DNA from: Cytidiella melzeri | Taxonomy: Eukaryota; Basidiomycota; Agaricomycetes; Polyporales; Irpicaceae | Direction of reading: 5' to 3' | DNA length: 56,626 nucleotides | Assembly (NCBI GenBank): GCA_022592445.1 | Contig: JABYQR010000297.1 | Span: forward strand, 1-56,626 | Shown: positions 38,866 to 49,698 of the stretch, in pieces | Layout: each line of letters starts with the position of its first letter | Numbering within the stretch: the first letter of the stretch is position 1 | The notes under the pieces: generated by a model | Database searches by the model: none | Seen by the model: only the letters and a program-made list of their open reading frames with translations | Told to the model about the DNA's origin: nothing | Program-made: the position numbers and the translations under genes

Positions 38866-39530
38866 GGCGTAGGTTCGCGAATGCTAGACCGGCATTCGAG
38901 AGCGGTGCGCGATAGTCGTTTCGCGCGCTGTGTTCTCTTTCGGACGTTCGTGTGCACGGAGAGTTGGGCGTGGAGAATTGTAGTTGCCTCGGGTCATGGT
39001 CAGTGATATCATATTCGTCTCTCTTGTCTGATCACCAGTCCCTCCAGTCCATCCATACCTCTCTCGCCTCTCTCCCGATACCTCTCTTGTCTTCGCTGTG
39101 TCGTCTCCCCCCCTCTCTCGCCTCCTTGTCTGGTCACCAGTCCCTCCGGTCCAACCATACCTCTCTCGCCTCTCTCCCGATACCTCTTTCGTCTCTCTCG
39201 TGTGGTCTGCAGTGCCTCCGGTTTCACCATACACCATGCTACATGGCGTAGGTTCGCGAATGCTAGACCGGCATTCGAGAGCGGTGCGCGATAGTTGTTA
39301 CGCACGCTGTGTCCTCTCTCGGACGTTTGTGTGCACGGAGAGCTGGGCGTGGAGAATTGTAGTTGCCTCGGGTCATGGTAAGTGATATCATATTCGTCTC
39401 TCTATTCGTCTCTCTTGTATGGTCCCCAGTCCCTACAGTCCAACTATACCTCTCTCGCCTCTCTCCTGATACCTCTCTCGTCTTCGCTCTCTCGTCTCTC
39501 CCTCTCTCTCGCCTCCTTGTCTGGTAGCTC
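38840..39530 (+). repeat. Tandem duplication, period about 379 bp
   Basis: The block starting GGTTTCACCATACACCA(C/T)GC at 38841 recurs at 39220. Both copies carry CTACATGGCGTAGGTTCGCG, GAATGCTAGACCGGCATTCG and GAGAATTGTAGTTGCCTCGG. They are followed by CTCTCTCGCC-rich tracts that are themselves internally repeated. The second copy is shortened by the join to the SDR fragment near 39527. Confidence 0.85.
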
Positions 39531-39788
39531 CAGAACCTTGATACAAACAACTTTGTTGTTGGGCTCGTCCGTAGCCGCAGCACCTCTCTACCCGGTCTGC
39601 TCGAGCTTGAGAACAAGAACAAGAGTGTCCATATCCTGGAAGCCGACGTGACATATACTGCCGCCCTTGAGGTGCGTTAGCCATCTCTTACCAGCAGCTA
39701 CGCCCCTGTTCACCACAGAAGTGATCTTACAGAAAGCGGCAGAGGCGGTTTAGAAGCTGACAGGTGGTACTCTCGACGTAGTGGGTGT
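39528..39788 (+). pseudogene. Short-chain dehydrogenase/reductase fragment
   Basis: Reads LQNLDTNNFVVGLVRSRSTS, then NKSVHILEADVTYTAALE, a 56-63 nt intron-like gap (GTGCGT...TTACAG), KAAEAV, an in-frame TAG, then KLTGGTLDVVGV. This is the second strand to fourth strand region of NAD(P)-dependent SDRs (norsolorinic-acid-ketoreductase-like); D in EADV is the usual adenine-binding position. The N-terminal glycine-rich motif and the catalytic Tyr-x3-Lys are missing on either side. The 3' break falls exactly at dispersed repeat copy B. Confidence 0.7.
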
Positions 39789-39834
39789 CCTATATATTAC
39801 AAACTGATGTATTACTATTACGTTCGCCGCTAGT
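39789..39834 (+). repeat. Short dispersed repeat, copy B
   Basis: CCTATATATTACAAACTGAT then GTATTACTATTACGTTCGCC and GCTAGT. Direct repeat of copy A, 1.25 kb downstream; it begins where the SDR fragment ends. Confidence 0.7.
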
Positions 39835-40253
39835 TATCTTCGTTCTGTTTAATGCCTCGCATGCTCTGGTGAGAAGGAATGTAAATGCGTCAGTCGTCAT
39901 GCACCTGACGCCCAGTGTACTGTCTAGCAATTAGCCCAGCTGCACTTCGTGCCTCCCGTCGAGTTCCTTCACCTGTGTCTGCCGATCAACCTGTCTTCTG
40001 TATTGCGTGCAAAGGCTTTCCTATGGCTGATCTTGCACTAACTCTCCGTTTGACGATCACTGGGCGTAGATGACATCCGGGTTACCCTGAGGTCATTCGC
40101 CTCGCGTTTTTGCTTTCATCACGCCTGTCTCACTCTCATTGTTTGCCGTCCTTGCCGCTTCCTCTTGAAATGTTTCGTTCGCTGGTAATTCCCTTTTATA
40201 TACAAAACATTCCTACCACCTACCGCTAACGCAATAGTAATACCTTTTGTTTG
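39835..40253. other. Intergenic, with inverted repeat copy C near 40220-40245
   Basis: No coding sequence found. On the minus strand copy C reads TATTACTATTGCGTTAGCGG, a diverged version of the end of copies A and B. It lies just downstream of the early THG1 stop. A TATA-like TTTATATAC is at about 40195. Confidence 0.4.
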
Positions 40254-41035
40254 CTAGTAGCTCACGGTGCCCTGTAGAATAGTTAGATCCATGCGTAGCA
40301 TTATTCATAGGCAGCTTACGCGTAGTGTCTCGTGAGCTTGTGTAGTCGTCGAGCCGCCTTGCTGGACTAGTGCCCAGAACGTAGTGTTGTACAAGTTATT
40401 GATATGTGCTTTGGAAGATGAAGGATAGGACGATAAGTCCGCTATGTCATTGGTTCCCGTACTATACGCACGCACTGTCGGCTTGTCTCCACGCAAAGTA
40501 GTCGCGGACCTCCTTCGTGGAGGGGTACAGCACAATTCTGCCATCAAAGGAAGGCGGATACTTGAGCGGGGTGACCGGAAGGTACTTGTACCAATTCAAT
40601 ACGTAAGAAGACGTGAATAACGAGGTCACTGTAGTAACTATCTTTGCTTTCCGTCTGTTGTACAGCATCGTTGACTTTTTGAACAGAAAACTACGAGAAA
40701 CATTCAGGTTCGTCATGCATTTTCGATAGAATCCAGATGGCTTGCCTGTATTCATCGGATTCGCCGAACGCAAGGACGATGTCCTTGTATTGATCCATGA
40801 CATCTTGTGCGGCGTGGTCCATGAGTCGAAGAGCTCGCTCGTCGTTCGGTTTTGTAAAATCATGATCCTGCGATAGTCTTTAGCTGTCAGCGCTGTTCAA
40901 TATGAGGGAGCAGAAGAACAGTCGAGCTTACTTGTGAAACCCGTGGCCGTCTACGCGAAGGACGATGTACGTGCCAGGCAGAAGCACGTCCGACAGCTCA
41001 TAGTTTTTAACGTATGCATACTTGGTTCCAGCCAT
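40254..41035 (-). CDS. THG1: tRNA-His guanylyltransferase, C-terminally short
   Basis: Adds the G at position -1 of tRNA-His by 3'-5' polymerisation. Exons 41035-40932, 40877-40746, 40690-40476, 40408-40320 and 40271-40254 give 185 residues in phase. Start MAGTKYAYVKNYELSDVLLP; the metal-binding motif LRVDGHGFHKLSQDHDF follows, and GESDEYSF is intact, as are LYNRRKAKIV, PPSFDGRIVLYPSTKEVRDY and HINNLYNTTFWALVQQGG. The intron after GESDEY is GC-AG (40745-40691). The last exon reads GTVSY then TAG, where the family continues about 80-100 residues (usually through a [13 protein letters not shown] block), and nothing like that was found downstream. Either the end has been lost by rearrangement or my last exon is wrong. 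Confidence 0.85.
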
Positions 41036-41370
41036 CCCTAACGTAGAGAGTGAGTATTAGGTTTGAATATATCCTCTCATATGCATATTATACTTTTTGA
41101 ATGATCATACCATTTTATCTTCATGGAATACTTACTTAGTGACGAGTTTAGAGTCGTACAGTACCCGCCGCACCGCAGTGACTCGTGTCCACGCTAGGAA
41201 ATGAGGGGCTTCCTTTTCTGGGCGTGTGACTCGGGAGGTCTTGATATGCGCCTCACGGACTCCTACCCTCATTAACCTCAACCACCACATCCTCAGACCA
41301 GCGACTTCGTTCGCGGCCTCCACCTTCAACCTATCACCAACAACACTACCTTCAAGGAACAGAGCCGACC

Positions 41371-42117
41371 ATGTCTAGCACCAGTACCTACTCAGAGTAT
41401 TTCCGACGGCGGGCAATCGGAAGGGCGCCGTCGCCTCCGACATGGGCATGCTACGAGCAGATCCCGTTCGACGACGACTACAGCGACAGCGAGGACAACT
41501 CGTGCTCCGAGGACGAGGAAGACTATCGCACGACCGTCCTGCAACACCGTGATAGCGGCGAGTCGGACGGCGAGTCTCCCGTCAGGCTCGAGAGGAATCC
41601 CGAGCCTCGCGCAGACGGCGACATGGAGATCGATGAAGCCAATGAACCCATTCCTGAGGATAAGATTGCGGAATACAAGACAGACGTGAAGGGCAAGCAA
41701 CGTGCGACTGACCCTGAGCTGGAAAGTCCCAAGAGACAGCAGCGCAAGAAGCAGCGGCAACCTACCTATACTCTCCGTCCCATCTTGACGATCCAGAGGA
41801 GTCAGGGGTTCGTTTGGAACCAGGTACATGGAGAACTTCAGCACCATTTATTGCCACTGCTGACGCTGTAATCATGTAGGACCTCTTCGTACCACCGTAC
41901 ATTAAAGACAGATGTTCGTCCTTTGTTTCTTTGTTATGCTATACATTCATTTCCGTGTCTGATTGATACTGTAGACATTGCTTCGACTTCGCCTTCAAAC
42001 GCTGCTGGCTTCATGCCCTCTTCCGTGTCGTCCATCAACTCTGCCATGACGGACTACGAGATCGAGGTCGTGGAGATACGCGTGAAGGAGGGCGAGTTGA
42101 AGGATCTCATCCCCTAG
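41371..42117 (+). CDS. Acidic uncharacterised protein, 209 aa
   Basis: Exons 41371-41823, 41880-41913 and 41975-42117 join to 209 residues in phase. Starts MSSTSTYSEYFRRRAIGRAP. Strongly acidic stretches (DDDYSDSEDNSCSEDEEDY) are followed by a basic patch (SPKRQQRKKQRQ), then LRPILTIQRSQGFVWNQDLF and a C-terminal TDYEIEVVEIRVKEGELKDL. No known domain recognised; the composition suggests a nuclear protein. Divergent from THG1 with 335 bp between start codons. The second intron has a GTTCGT donor. Confidence 0.75.
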
Positions 42118-42466
42118 TCTCCCCACACCCTTACCTTGTTTTTGACTTCATACTCTTTCGTACACTTCATCTTCCTTTTGTGCATTCATACACACTCTCC
42201 ATTCCCTAGATATCGGCTCTGGACGGACAGCCACTTAACTTCACTCTTCTGCTTTGCTTTAAGCGATATGGCTAGCTATGTACACCGATGTCTTTCGCCT
42301 GTATCTCTCCCTTCGCTCTACCCTTTTTTTTCTTGCTAAGCACATTGTCTTTACACGCTGTAAGTGTATAGTATTATATCAAATTAACCTCCACAACACG
42401 GTGGCTAGTCCTCAGGCCTCAGCTGTCAGTAGTGCATACGTACAATTACAAGTTGCCCCAGCGATA

Positions 42467-44929
42467 TCAAATGCTTGCCAACAATGCATCGTCAACTTCT
42501 CTCTCCCTCGCGCGCAGCTTCTGCAGCTCTTTCTCCTTTTCCTTGGCCATTTCAGCTTCCCTAGCTTGTATGTATGACGGGAGCACGTAAGGCTTGTAAT
42601 CCAAATGGCGTTTGACGTAAAAGCACATGTAAGCCTGCGACTCCAAGCATGCTCCCAGTGTCGAGTGCGTCACCCTGTTTTTCAAATCGTTTTGGTCAGC
42701 TACAGTGTGGCAAAAAACTACCTCCTTAAAAGGTAAGACCAGCAAACACACGTACTTGTCATCGTCGTACCGGTACCACTAATAGACCCAAAGATGAATC
42801 AAACTAATGAATTCAATCTCATGGAGGAGAGAACGCACCTCGTCCTGATGACGGGTGAAACACATATAATGCCCGTTATCTATCGAGCCTTCGTGGCACA
42901 CCACCGAGAACAAGTCGTACTCGTACACAGACCTCGGCCCGGGGAACCTTATGAAGTGGCGTTGAGCTCATCTTCGGGGAAATAACATGTGCGACGTACG
43001 ATGTAGTAGTGTGCTGCTGAGAGACCGCAGGTTTCCCTTGGCTTTTCCGTTGCGCTAGGGTGGTGAACTCTGCCATGTTCAGCGTGGATGGGAAACGCAC
43101 GCGTTTCTCGATTTTGCGCGCGGCTGATTTGTCGGAGGTGGGGTGCTCGAATCTCTGGTGTAGAACATGATTTTTATTAAGATGATGTGCTGGTTTAGTG
43201 AAGCCACCGACCTTGAACTGGAAACTGAGAACGGGAGGGAGTTTGTGGATGCTCAGTCTTTTGCTTGCCTAAGTCCGTCAATGTCAGAGCGTGGTTTAAG
43301 ATCGTCTCGGTCATGCAACCTACATGTGAATTTTTGCCACACTTCACACAAGTGTAATCATTCGCTCCCAGCCTCTCCGGATGCGTGTATCTGGCAAGAA
43401 ATTCTTGATTTTCAAAGGTGGTAGAAACAAAGAGATTGCGCTTGCGCACCTCCTCAAACACGACAATAACGTCACCCCCTCCTCCGCTGTCACCAATCCC
43501 TTCCCCTCAATTTCCAAACTAACATCCAACATCGGGTCCGACGTCGCATTGATATTGCCACACCTTTCACACTTAACCTCGCTGTGCAACGACCCGTCAA
43601 ACGTGGTGTGCACGATGCAGATGCACGACGACTTGGTCGACCCTTTTGCAGTGGCATGTATCTGGTTCAGCGCGGAGATGAAGAACTCGTGTGCGTCTTG
43701 CTGTGCGTAGCCGGAGAGTTCAGAGGAGGAGGACGCGCGCCAGGTTGTACTGAGGAAGCTGGTGGGTCCGAGGGGTTTGCTTTCGCCTGAATAGACCTAT
43801 GTGTGAGAGGAAAGAAAGAAGTAGGTGTCAGCTGGGATTGAGTCGCACAACTGTGAAAATGGAAGCCAGTACGTCTGAGAACAGTTTGTCCATCTCGCAG
43901 CAGGTACAATTAACTTGATTCTTGCATGCTTTATGGTTGTGTTTGTCGCTGAGAAAATAATTACGGAGAAGCGGGTTGGCGATGAATGATTGGAGGATGG
44001 CGTTGAGGAAGCATGTTTGACCGAGATTCAACAGCCCGCGGCGACCTTGAGACAGGGACGTGTCGGTTAGTGCTAAAGTTTAGCAAATATTACCAGCTAA
44101 GTAAATAAGCCATCCCACCTTGACATGGCAACGCTAACGACCCATCCAACGCCTCAGTGTCCTTCGAATCCGGTATCCACGGTTTATACGCTTCTCGGGT
44201 CTTTCTAGACACTATGCGTGCACTCTCTCGTCAGCTGTTCCAAGTATGACTTGAAGGACGTCGTCGGTAACGCACTTCTAAACTGAGTATGCTTTTCCCC
44301 GGCATCCGTGATCAAAGATGCGTAGATATTCTTGAAGCTCTGGTCATACACAAAGTCGTCACACTCCATGCAGAATATCGAACCAGACCGCGCGTCTACA
44401 CCTAGACATTCCAAAATACAAATTTTTTTGAGTATTGTTGTCACAATATTCATGCGTCTGCTTTCAAAGCGGACGAAAAACACCAACATAACAGGATCAA
44501 AGAACTCACAGAACCCGTGCCCCGCGTCCCTCATGTGTCCATGTACATGCTCCTCCATCCAACATCCCGAATACGAGCACATCAAACACACAAACGGCCT
44601 CGAGAGTGTCGTCCCGCACGTCCCACACGTAGGTGTTGATACCTGCATAATCATAATGAAGCAAACAACAATCAGTCACAGCTAGTGGCCACGCCACAAT
44701 GCTGTCTCTGGGCATCTCCACGAATGGGGCCCGTTGCCCATGCCGAAAACCTCAAGAAGAAGACAGCATCGTCACGCACCCTCCTCCGCTTGGCAAGATG
44801 CACAGCCTCGTTGACTCTCTGAAGCCTCCAAGTCGTCACTGTCTTGTATCGCCGGAGCATGACCTCCTTTTCCTCCTCACCGTCCAGGTCGGTTAGGTGT
44901 GTGCACGACAAATGGTGCTGCGGAGGCAT
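42467..44929 (-). CDS. UBP8: Ubiquitin C-terminal hydrolase, SAGA deubiquitinase Ubp8/USP22
   Basis: Cysteine protease that removes ubiquitin from histone H2B as part of SAGA. Starts MPPQHHLSCTHLTDLDGEEE (44929). The N-terminal ZnF-UBP domain includes VSTPTCGTCGTTLSRPFVCL, then CSYSGCW and SGSIFCMECDDFVYD. The Cys box is GRRGLLNLGQTCFLNAILQS, with the catalytic Cys in QTCF. AQQDAHEFFISALNQIH and finger cysteines (KCERCGN, YTCVKCGKNSH) follow. The His box is DLFSVVCHEGSIDNGHYMC. The C-terminus is a charged helix (EAEMAKEKEKELQKLRAR). An apparent frameshift near 44210 resolves as a 62-nt intron with donor GTGCGT. Confidence 0.9.
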
Positions 44930-45979
44930 ATCGCGATTTCCGACGCAGAACACTGCTGGTATCCTGTCTGCGATAGAGGTCTGTTTATAGTCTCGAATCC
45001 AGATCCCGGACGTTCTGAGGGAGCCACAATCGCGGAATTAAGACTGGCACCGTTCCATTCAAACGGAGATCGATTAGTGATGGTCGGGGTATGTACATCT
45101 TGGGCATCTACAATCGGCGCCCAAATTGGAAAGCCGATCCCGTCCAGGTTCGCTCGACAATCCAGCCTGTCTTTTTCGAGAGCTCTCGAACCACCACCAG
45201 CAAAACTATCTACACCAAAATTCTCAATTGCGCCACATCCAGTTAGCATAGGCCTGGTAGGTACAGGACCGGTCCTCTGCCCAACAAATCATAGGAGACG
45301 ATCTTCATTAGGTAAATAATCAAAAAAAGATTGTCCTTTATATTGCGCGACGGGAGATTGCGCGCCACATATTATATTGTTGTCCGTATAAGGCAGGTGT
45401 TTACGTTGCACTCACTGTGGGGTCCAGTGCTGCTGAATATCTACGGTAGGTGTGCGGAAATTCCGTAATCTGCAGCCGAAAGAGGCCTGTGCTGCTGAAA
45501 ACGGCGCACTGTCGATTTTCCATATCCTTGCGAGCAGCTGTTGAGAATGGGAGCTCTAAGATGGCTGTAGAAATTCAGTGACCAAATGCACAGGCATGGG
45601 CTCATATGTGGAAATTCAACAGTTCTATACATTCATACACAAATGATATATTTAAAGCTGCAGAACTTTACAATAAGCTATAGGAAGTCAAATTGACAGA
45701 CAGAAGGTGTGAGAAACATTGTTCCCATTGCTCTGCGGGGATTATACTTAGTAGCGTAAACACAGACGAGACGAGCTGAACCACAGACCATGTAGGCAGC
45801 CAGAGCCGGTGAGCCACCCATGCCGAGCAGTGTCAACACATCCTCACATATGAGTCGTGCGCGCTGTCCTCGTGTCGTACTTGCGCTGTTCTTGTAGCAG
45901 GTATGGCCTGTCACAAATGTACTAGTTCTGAGTCTGCAATGTTGCATAAGAGAGAGAAAAATACATACAGTGTGTTTTC
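44930..45979. other. Intergenic; possible transposon border
   Basis: A 140-codon plus ORF (44897-45319) overlaps the UBP8 start antisense and is unlikely. Repeated words (GTGCTGCTGAA at about 45428 and 45490; GTAGAAATTCA/GTGGAAATTCA at about 45565 and 45608) look like subterminal repeats of a DNA transposon. CACTGTGGGGTC near 45412 is a candidate CACT(A/G)-type end for the Plavaka element; its inverted partner was not found. Confidence 0.35.
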
Positions 45980-48900
45980 TCATTTGTCTTGCTCATGCAC
46001 GGCTCCACCTTGCACTCCTGTGCAATCAACAATTGTCCAGACTTGGGGCCCAATATGCTCCATACGACCAACCAGTGATTGTACACAAGTGATGTCGGCT
46101 ACCTGCTGAGAAGACATGTCTCCTTCCTTGTACCAGGGTGCCAGTGTGCCAAGGGGCCCATTGCTGTGTGCGTTGCAGGTGTCAATATCTGCGAGAATGA
46201 GGCTGGTAGGCTCATGTGTATTGAGGACGCGAGTTGCAGGGAGGTGTACAATATAGACCGCCTTCAGCTGGCCAAAAAACGTCTGCACGACAGAGTCTGT
46301 TGGTGTGCAACGTGAAGAAGCATTGAGATCCAATGTTGATGCAAACACAGTGAACACTCACGCGGGCCCACGTTGCATCTCGCTTGTCTTCTGTGGACAT
46401 GACAAGACTCAAGGCATGCATGACATCTCCACCGCCCAGTCGGCAAACTTTCCCATAAGCTTCAATTACTGCTGGTGTAATGACTTGTTGTATAGCATGA
46501 AGCCTTTAACTATATCTTGTCAATAGGTGGACAGAAATCTGGCACAAGGCTTGTGGATCAGTTACAGAGCCAAGATGTCGATGAGGTTTGAGTAAGACAC
46601 AGGTAGGATCTGCAGAATCGGAAACATTAGCAGTACACTCTGGAATCACGCAAGTTGGGAGATGTGCAGTTTAGTAACAAACACTGTGCACAAACCGGTG
46701 TATTTTGTGGCAGATGAAGTGCTAAGACATTGCCAATATTGTATAAATGCCTGATATGTGACAGCCGGGCATCTGCAACAACAAAGGTGTCAATGTTAGC
46801 AAAAGGGAACTGCCGACTCTTATGTTGCGCTAAATACGCCCACAGAGGCGTTCCATGGGAAATGCCCAGTACGCCCAGACAGGACCGCACACTTTGATGC
46901 CATCTGCAACATGTAATGATGCATGCTTTGTCAGCACACACACTGAAAGTTGCTGTGGATTAGACTGGTAATAGTACCTGGAATAACCAGTTAGTCAGGA
47001 TTTTGCTTGTTAACTCTGCAAGCTATAGCATACTTCTCAAACTCAACTACCCAGTCCTGAAGGCCTTGTCGAACTTCCCTCAAGTTGTCTTGTATGTCAT
47101 TGCCACTGGATTCAAACTGTAAGCATATATGAAGGATTTTGACGAGCTTGACAAAGTGGTCAAAGTATTTGCGGTTGGTAAACTTGCAGAACAACAACAA
47201 AGGACCCAGGTATAGTGTCCAGAACAACAGCATGTCTGATGTATAGAAATGTTGATCTTGAGCGATATCAAGTATTTCAGACCAAACACAGACGGGATAG
47301 TGGATCCAGATGCTGCAGTTGCCTTTCCGATGGCTGCCCACACATCAAACCCAATTTGGTAGTCCTCGGTGCCTTCATCAAGCCCTTTGAACGTACCAGT
47401 TCATAGTTGGATCATGTTTGGTATCAGGTTCTCCCAGAGCAAATGCATGAAGTTGTAAGGGAAGGAGGCCGGGAACAAGAGATCAAAGGGTACTTAGTAG
47501 CAGAACACCTCTCATGCTGTACTTTTTAGCCAGCTCATTTTCACGAGTCACGGTGCGGCTAGACTGAACTTCGTGCCCTTGCTACATGAACTTGTTGTGG
47601 GTACGGTATGGTAGACTGGCAGGATCATAGCGAGATAGGAGAGTGGAATCTGCAATGATAGTTGGGTGTGTGGACCAGTCAAGAAGAACGTAGTACACTT
47701 TGGCATTGCTGTTCTGAAGTTGAATGCCAGTGATCTTGTACCAGCGGCAGGGACTGAACACATTATGACCCTTCATGCGCATCACCATTGAAATGGCAGG
47801 AATGTTGCCACTGATTAGGATGGGAAATATGTGCATCAAGAACATCTTCTGCGTCAGTGCATTGTAGGTGGGGATTCCGGCAGCGGCTTGAAGCATTTCT
47901 TCCACAAATGGCCACAGGAATGAATCGAAGTCATGCGGCTTTTTGAGGCCTGAAACCACAACCACAACAATGACATTCTCCTGATGAAAGCGAACCTCTT
48001 GCGGCAGATTCAGGTTATAGGCAACAATTGGCCAGCATGTCTGCTTGCCACGCTTGAATGGCCTAAATCCATCTGTTGCCACTCCAAGCGCCACATCCCA
48101 TTGTCTGGAGAAATATTTCTCAGGTGTTGTCTCTCCATTCATTGTGACAAAGGAGTCCCAAAGAGCTCGGTATAGACGGCCATCGTAGATATCACTGACA
48201 CTACTCCAACAGTAACATCAGCCTGGCTGGCCTAGCCCTGTCGTCCAGAATGTTGACTGACATTCTGCACATGGTGAGGTGTGTCAAGGAGGGGAGGTGT
48301 GGTACTGTGTGCAATACTGCATTTTGGTGGCCATGGCTGGATTGAAGTACGCAGCAATGCGAGGAATGATGGGAACATAGGTGAACTTCTTACGTGCTCG
48401 TCTGGTTGAAGTATATCAAGGCTTGTCACAATATAGACAAGCAGTGAGGTCGGCAAGAAATCCAGTATAGCAGCAACATGACTTTGGACAGCAGTTGTAC
48501 ATCTTGGGGCCGAGACCAGAGAGAAAAGCGGTGCGTGACTTGATAATGTATGCACTGTCCTTGGGAGCCCCATCAAACACAAATGGTAATAAATTGAAAT
48601 ATTTGCGGGCAAGGTAAGTTTGACCTTGAAGGAGAACACACAAAGTATGTTCAAATTGTGCAAACTGAGCTGATTAGCTATTGCCATTGGAAGAGATCAG
48701 CATTGCAGCATATGACGGAATAGAATAGTTACCATTTTTGGCCATCTCTCTCTCAAACTGCTCACTCAACCTCTCATAGGCAAAGAGGCTGTCTTTGTCC
48801 TGCTCGTCTTGTTCATCAAGCTCAAAATTGACACTTTGGTCATCATTGTCGTCAACTGCAAGATCTCCAGGCTGAAGTCCTGCAAATGGTACAGAGTTGT

Positions 48901-49515
48901 TATTTCTGTTGTCTTCATTGTCATCAACTACATCTTCAACAGTGGGTGAATGCTGCGGTGTATGGAGGTATGTAGAATCATTGTGCAAGGGGTTTGAGTT
49001 TAAACTAGCAGGTGAGTCCGTGCAATCACTCTATACAATGCTCAAGTCAGATCTGGCAAAATTGTATTAGGTTAGCACATACTATACATGCAGAAATTTG
49101 CATTTACTGCATATGTATCCCATGTGTGTGTCCCACTAGGTCCTGCAACCACATGCCCTTGGCCCTCGAAAGTACCAGCCTGAGCAGGTCCCAAAATACT
49201 GGTGATCCCAGCTTTATCCAAGGCAAACTGATTTCCACGTGCCAAGGATTCTTTGAGGTGCTGTTTCTGTGCAAAAGCAGCTGCTCAAACGTGAGGTGCG
49301 CCTGTTTTTAACTTCATATGATTATTACAAGTTTGACAAGTAACTGGGGTATTGCAGTGTGGACAGATTACAATTTTTGTGAACCTGGTGGACTTCTTTG
49401 CTTTCCCAGCTGTTGCCTTTGTCAAATTTTTGGCCATCATTGTACGGTAAGTATGTTCTCCTGTGATATTGAGACTTGTGCTACTAGTAATAGCATTCAG
49501 AGTTGCAGATGGCAT
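45980..49515 (-). mobile_element. Decayed Plavaka (CACTA-like) DNA transposon
   Basis: Minus-strand transposase pieces in the correct order for this basidiomycete family. An N-terminal zinc finger (CPHCNTPVTCQTCNNHMK, 49515-49285) comes first, then an acidic N-terminal region (48988-48674). The core transposase is at 48142-47582 (GVATDGFRPFKRGKQTCWPI, then PHDFDSFLWPFVEEML and AISMVMRMKGHN). Downstream pieces are LGPLLLFCKFTNRKYFDHFV (47341-46991), FPFANIDTFVV (46941-46627) and FFGQLKAVYIVHLPATRVLN (46357-45980). The frame changes repeatedly; some breaks may be introns, but with so many the copy is probably dead. Terminal inverted repeats were not identified. Confidence 0.85.
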
Positions 49516-49698
49516 GCCAAATGAGGATTTAGCTCACGTGCAAAGAGGCGTTTGGGTCACGACACTGCAGCCTGTCAACTGGATCTGTTCCCTTGACAGG
49601 TTGGTATTCAAGGCTTGAAGCTCTGTCTGCACACTGTTGCTCTCGCCTCTCCCTTAACCCATGCCCTATTAATCACTACCTGAATCTTTCTATTCACC

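Noticed and set aside
44205..44280. Apparent frameshift in UBP8 between two conserved segments
   Set aside because: A 62-nt intron (donor GTGCGT, branch CTGAC, acceptor CATAG) restores the frame.
44897..45319. 140-codon plus ORF over the UBP8 start
   Set aside because: Antisense to the UBP8 first exon and without recognisable motifs.
45411..45423. CACTGTGGGGTC as the Plavaka terminus
   Set aside because: No inverted partner (GACCCCACAGTG) was found on the far side, so the border is not claimed.
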